Shown here one piece after another: positions 6,388-8,077 of a stretch of 8,077 bases of DNA. The notes beneath the pieces were generated by a model. That model was not told the origin of the DNA and searched no databases. It saw only the letters and a list, made by a program, of their open reading frames with translations. The stretch is taken from NCBI GenBank assembly GCA_003455945.1, contig DMPQ01000190.1, positions 1 to 8,077 of the forward strand, written 5' to 3'. Source of the DNA: Planctomycetaceae bacterium. GTDB taxonomy: Bacteria; Planctomycetota; Planctomycetia; Pirellulales; Pirellulaceae. Position numbers and translations under genes: made by a program. Position 1 is the stretch's first letter. Each line of letters starts with the position of its first letter.

Positions 6388-7742
6388 AGCACGCGATCGA
6401 TCGACGAACCTTGCTGCGCGGCGTCGGCACCGCGGTCGAACTTCCGTGGCTCGAAGCGATGACTCGCTCGACCGCCGCCGCCGCTCGCAGTGCGGTCCCC
6501 GAGCCGGAACGGGTGCTGCGGCATCTGTTCATCTACGTTCCCAACGGGATGCACATGCCCGATTGGAAACCGCAGGGGAGCGGTCGAGACTACGTCACGC
6601 CGCCGCTGCTGCAGCCGATCGCCGACTATCGCTCGCGCACCACGCTGCTCGGCGGTCTGACGCTCAACGGAGCTCGGGCGCTCGGCGACGGCGGCGGTGA
6701 CCATGCGCGAGCGGTCGCGTCGTACCTGACCGGCAGCCATCCGAAGAAGACCGACGGCGAGGATATCCGCAACGGTCAGTCGGTCGACCAGCGACTGGCC
6801 GAGCTGATCGGCGGAGCGACGCGGCTGCCGTCGCTCGAGCTCGGACTCGAGCCGAGCGCGCCGGCCGGCACCTGCGACTCGGGATACAGCTGCGTCTACA
6901 CGTCGAACATGAGCTGGCGGAACGACCGCTCGCCGGTCGCCAAGGAGATCGATCCGGCGGCCGTCTTCGATCGCCTGTTCTCGGGGGGCGACGAGCGGGA
7001 ATCGGCCGAGGCGCGAGCGCGGCGCGAACGACGCCGCCGAAGCGTGCTCGATTTCGTCGCCGAAGATGCTCGCGCGCTCGAACGGCGATTGGGAGCGACC
7101 GATCGTCGCAAGCTCGACGAATATCTGTACGCCGTCCGGAACCTCGAACAGCGTCTGGCGGGAGCCGAGAAGCTGACCGCTCCCGAAGCGAACGTGTCGG
7201 ACTACCCGCGACCGGCCGGAGTCCCTGAAAGTTTCGAGGAGCATCTGAAGCTGCTGTTCGATCTGGCGATCGTCGCGCTGCAGACCGACTCGACCCGAGT
7301 CGTCTCGTTGATGGTGACCAACGCCGGAAGCAATCGCGGCTACGGCGAGATCGGCATTCCCGAAGGGCACCACGATCTGTCGCACCACGGCAACGACTCG
7401 GCCAAGCAGGAGAAGATCGCGAAGATCAACGGTTATCACGTCGGCCTGCTGAAGCATCTGCTCGACGGCATGGATCAGGTGCGCATCGGCGATCGGTCGC
7501 TGCTGGACGACAGCTTGGTGCAGTACGGGTCGGGAATCGCCGACGGCAATCGTCACGATCACGACGATCTGCCGATCGCGCTGATCGGCGGCGCCGCCGG
7601 ACGCTTTCCGGTCGGCTGGCATCGCCGCTATCGGGACGAGACGCCGCTGACCAACCTGTACCTGTCGATGATCCGCAATGTCGGCGGCGACGATCGGGCG
7701 TTCGGCGACAGCACCGGAACGCTCGACGAGCTGCTCGGCTGA
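6384..7742 (+). CDS. DUF1552 family exported protein, partner of the DUF1592 protein
   Basis: Protein of 452 residues, typical for the family. The N-terminus DRRTLLRGVGTAVELPWLEAM matches the Tat-like leader usual in these proteins (twin Arg at 7-8), though a Glu sits inside the short hydrophobic core. Family landmarks appear in order: HLFIYVPNGMHMPDW, GDHARAVASYLTG (105-117), GYSCVYTSNMSW with Cys164 and Cys170 as a possible disulfide, KEIDPAAVFDRLF, GHHDLSHHG (328-336) and YGSGIADGNRHDHDDLP (381-397). The last two are His/Asp-rich and could bind metal; that is inference. The related DUF1501 proteins are assigned to the alkaline phosphatase-like superfamily, so a hydrolase-like fold is possible here too, but no activity is established. 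Its start overlaps the stop of the DUF1592 gene (ATGA), so the two are probably made and used together outside the cytoplasm. Confidence 0.93.
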   Translation: MKHAIDRRTLLRGVGTAVELPWLEAMTRSTAAAARSAVPEPERVLRHLFIYVPNGMHMPDWKPQGSGRDYVTPPLLQPIADYRSRTTLLGGLTLNGARALGDGGGDHARAVASYLTGSHPKKTDGEDIRNGQSVDQRLAELIGGATRLPSLELGLEPSAPAGTCDSGYSCVYTSNMSWRNDRSPVAKEIDPAAVFDRLFSGGDERESAEARARRERRRRSVLDFVAEDARALERRLGATDRRKLDEYLYAVRNLEQRLAGAEKLTAPEANVSDYPRPAGVPESFEEHLKLLFDLAIVALQTDSTRVVSLMVTNAGSNRGYGEIGIPEGHHDLSHHGNDSAKQEKIAKINGYHVGLLKHLLDGMDQVRIGDRSLLDDSLVQYGSGIADGNRHDHDDLPIALIGGAAGRFPVGWHRRYRDETPLTNLYLSMIRNVGGDDRAFGDSTGTLDELLG

Positions 7743-7752
7743 AGGGAGTCGG

Positions 7753-8077
7753 ATGGGATCGGGTGAGGGATCGGATCGGCAGTATCTGCAACGAGCCTTG
7801 GAACTCGCGGCGCGCGGCGAGGGATCGGTCGAGCCGAATCCGATGGTCGGCTGCGTCCTCGTGCGACGCGATGGCGACGGGCGTCAGCGGGTGATCGGCG
7901 AAGGCTGGCATCGGCGGTTCGGCGACCGCCATGCCGAGACCGAGGCGCTCGCCGCCTGCGGCGAGGACCCGGCGGGAGCGACCGCGTACGTCACGCTGGA
8001 GCCTTGCTCGCACCACGGCAAGCAGCCGCCGTGCGCCGACGCGCTCGTCGCGGCCCGAGTCGGGCGAGTCGTCGCGG
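7753..8077 (+). CDS. ribD: Riboflavin biosynthesis protein RibD, N-terminal deaminase part (cut by window end)
   Basis: The visible 108 residues are the deaminase domain of bifunctional RibD, which deaminates the pyrimidine ring of 2,5-diamino-6-ribosylamino-4(3H)-pyrimidinone 5'-phosphate; the usual second domain reduces the ribose. Clear signatures are DRQYLQRALELAARGEG (8-24), PNPMVGCVLV (28-37), HAE with zinc His60 and catalytic Glu62, and TLEPCSHHGKQPPC, where Cys85 and Cys94 complete the zinc site. The reductase domain lies beyond the window, so bifunctionality is not shown. The ATG at 7753 has an aagggag site at 7742-7748 that overlaps the DUF1552 stop; the genes are 10 bases apart, so co-transcription is likely. 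No FMN riboswitch is visible in the short gap. Riboflavin enzymes are cytoplasmic, so the link with the exported upstream pair may be only positional. Confidence 0.95.
   Translation, partial: MGSGEGSDRQYLQRALELAARGEGSVEPNPMVGCVLVRRDGDGRQRVIGEGWHRRFGDRHAETEALAACGEDPAGATAYVTLEPCSHHGKQPPCADALVAARVGRVVA

Noticed and set aside
6255..7622. A 455-codon minus-strand open frame opposite the DUF1552 gene
   Set aside because: The plus-strand DUF1552 motifs are intact and continuous; the antisense translation has no recognisable family features.
7743..7752. FMN riboswitch before ribD
   Set aside because: The gap to the preceding gene is only 10 bases, with the ribosome site overlapping the previous stop codon, so there is no room for the aptamer.

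Overview
The window looks like a piece of a high-GC planctomycete chromosome. The strongest evidence is the tandem gene pair at 3982-7742. The first encodes a haem-motif protein with the DUF1587/DUF1595/DUF1592/DUF1588/DUF1585 block order, and the second encodes a DUF1552 protein; this pairing is typical of Planctomycetota and greatly expanded there. Intergenic sequence resembling a repeat I remember from planctomycete genomes agrees with this. All genes I accept lie on the + strand.

Layout. Bases 1-39 are three copies of a 13-base tandem repeat. A gene for a winged-helix plus AAA-type ATPase occupies 173-1579. A 509-base gap follows (1580-2088). It holds a hairpin after the ATPase gene, a matched pair of 20-base palindromes 33 bases apart, a less GC-rich probable promoter zone with an imperfect palindrome, and a strong ribosome binding site. 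The gene at 2089-3819 encodes an exported, predicted outer-membrane beta-barrel (porin-like) protein with a low-complexity linker. A 162-base gap (3820-3981) is packed with four inverted repeats, the last with a perfect 12-base-pair stem. Next come the DUF1592-type cytochrome protein (3982-6387), the DUF1552 protein (6384-7742, overlapping by 4 bases as ATGA) and the start of ribD (from 7753, cut by the window end).

How the genes may work together. The 4-base overlap and the 10-base gap before ribD make 3982 to beyond 8077 a likely single transcription unit: a Sec-exported haem protein, a Tat-type exported partner, and a riboflavin biosynthesis enzyme. The first two probably work together outside the cytoplasm, but the substrate of this family pair is not established. 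The ATPase and the porin-like protein appear to be separate units, because each is followed by structured non-coding DNA.

No CRISPR array, rRNA, tRNA, insertion sequence or phage gene is visible. I see no clear new defence or mobile system. The items most worth a second look are the twin palindromes upstream of the porin gene, the hairpin cluster before the cytochrome gene, and the uncharacterised ATPase family.
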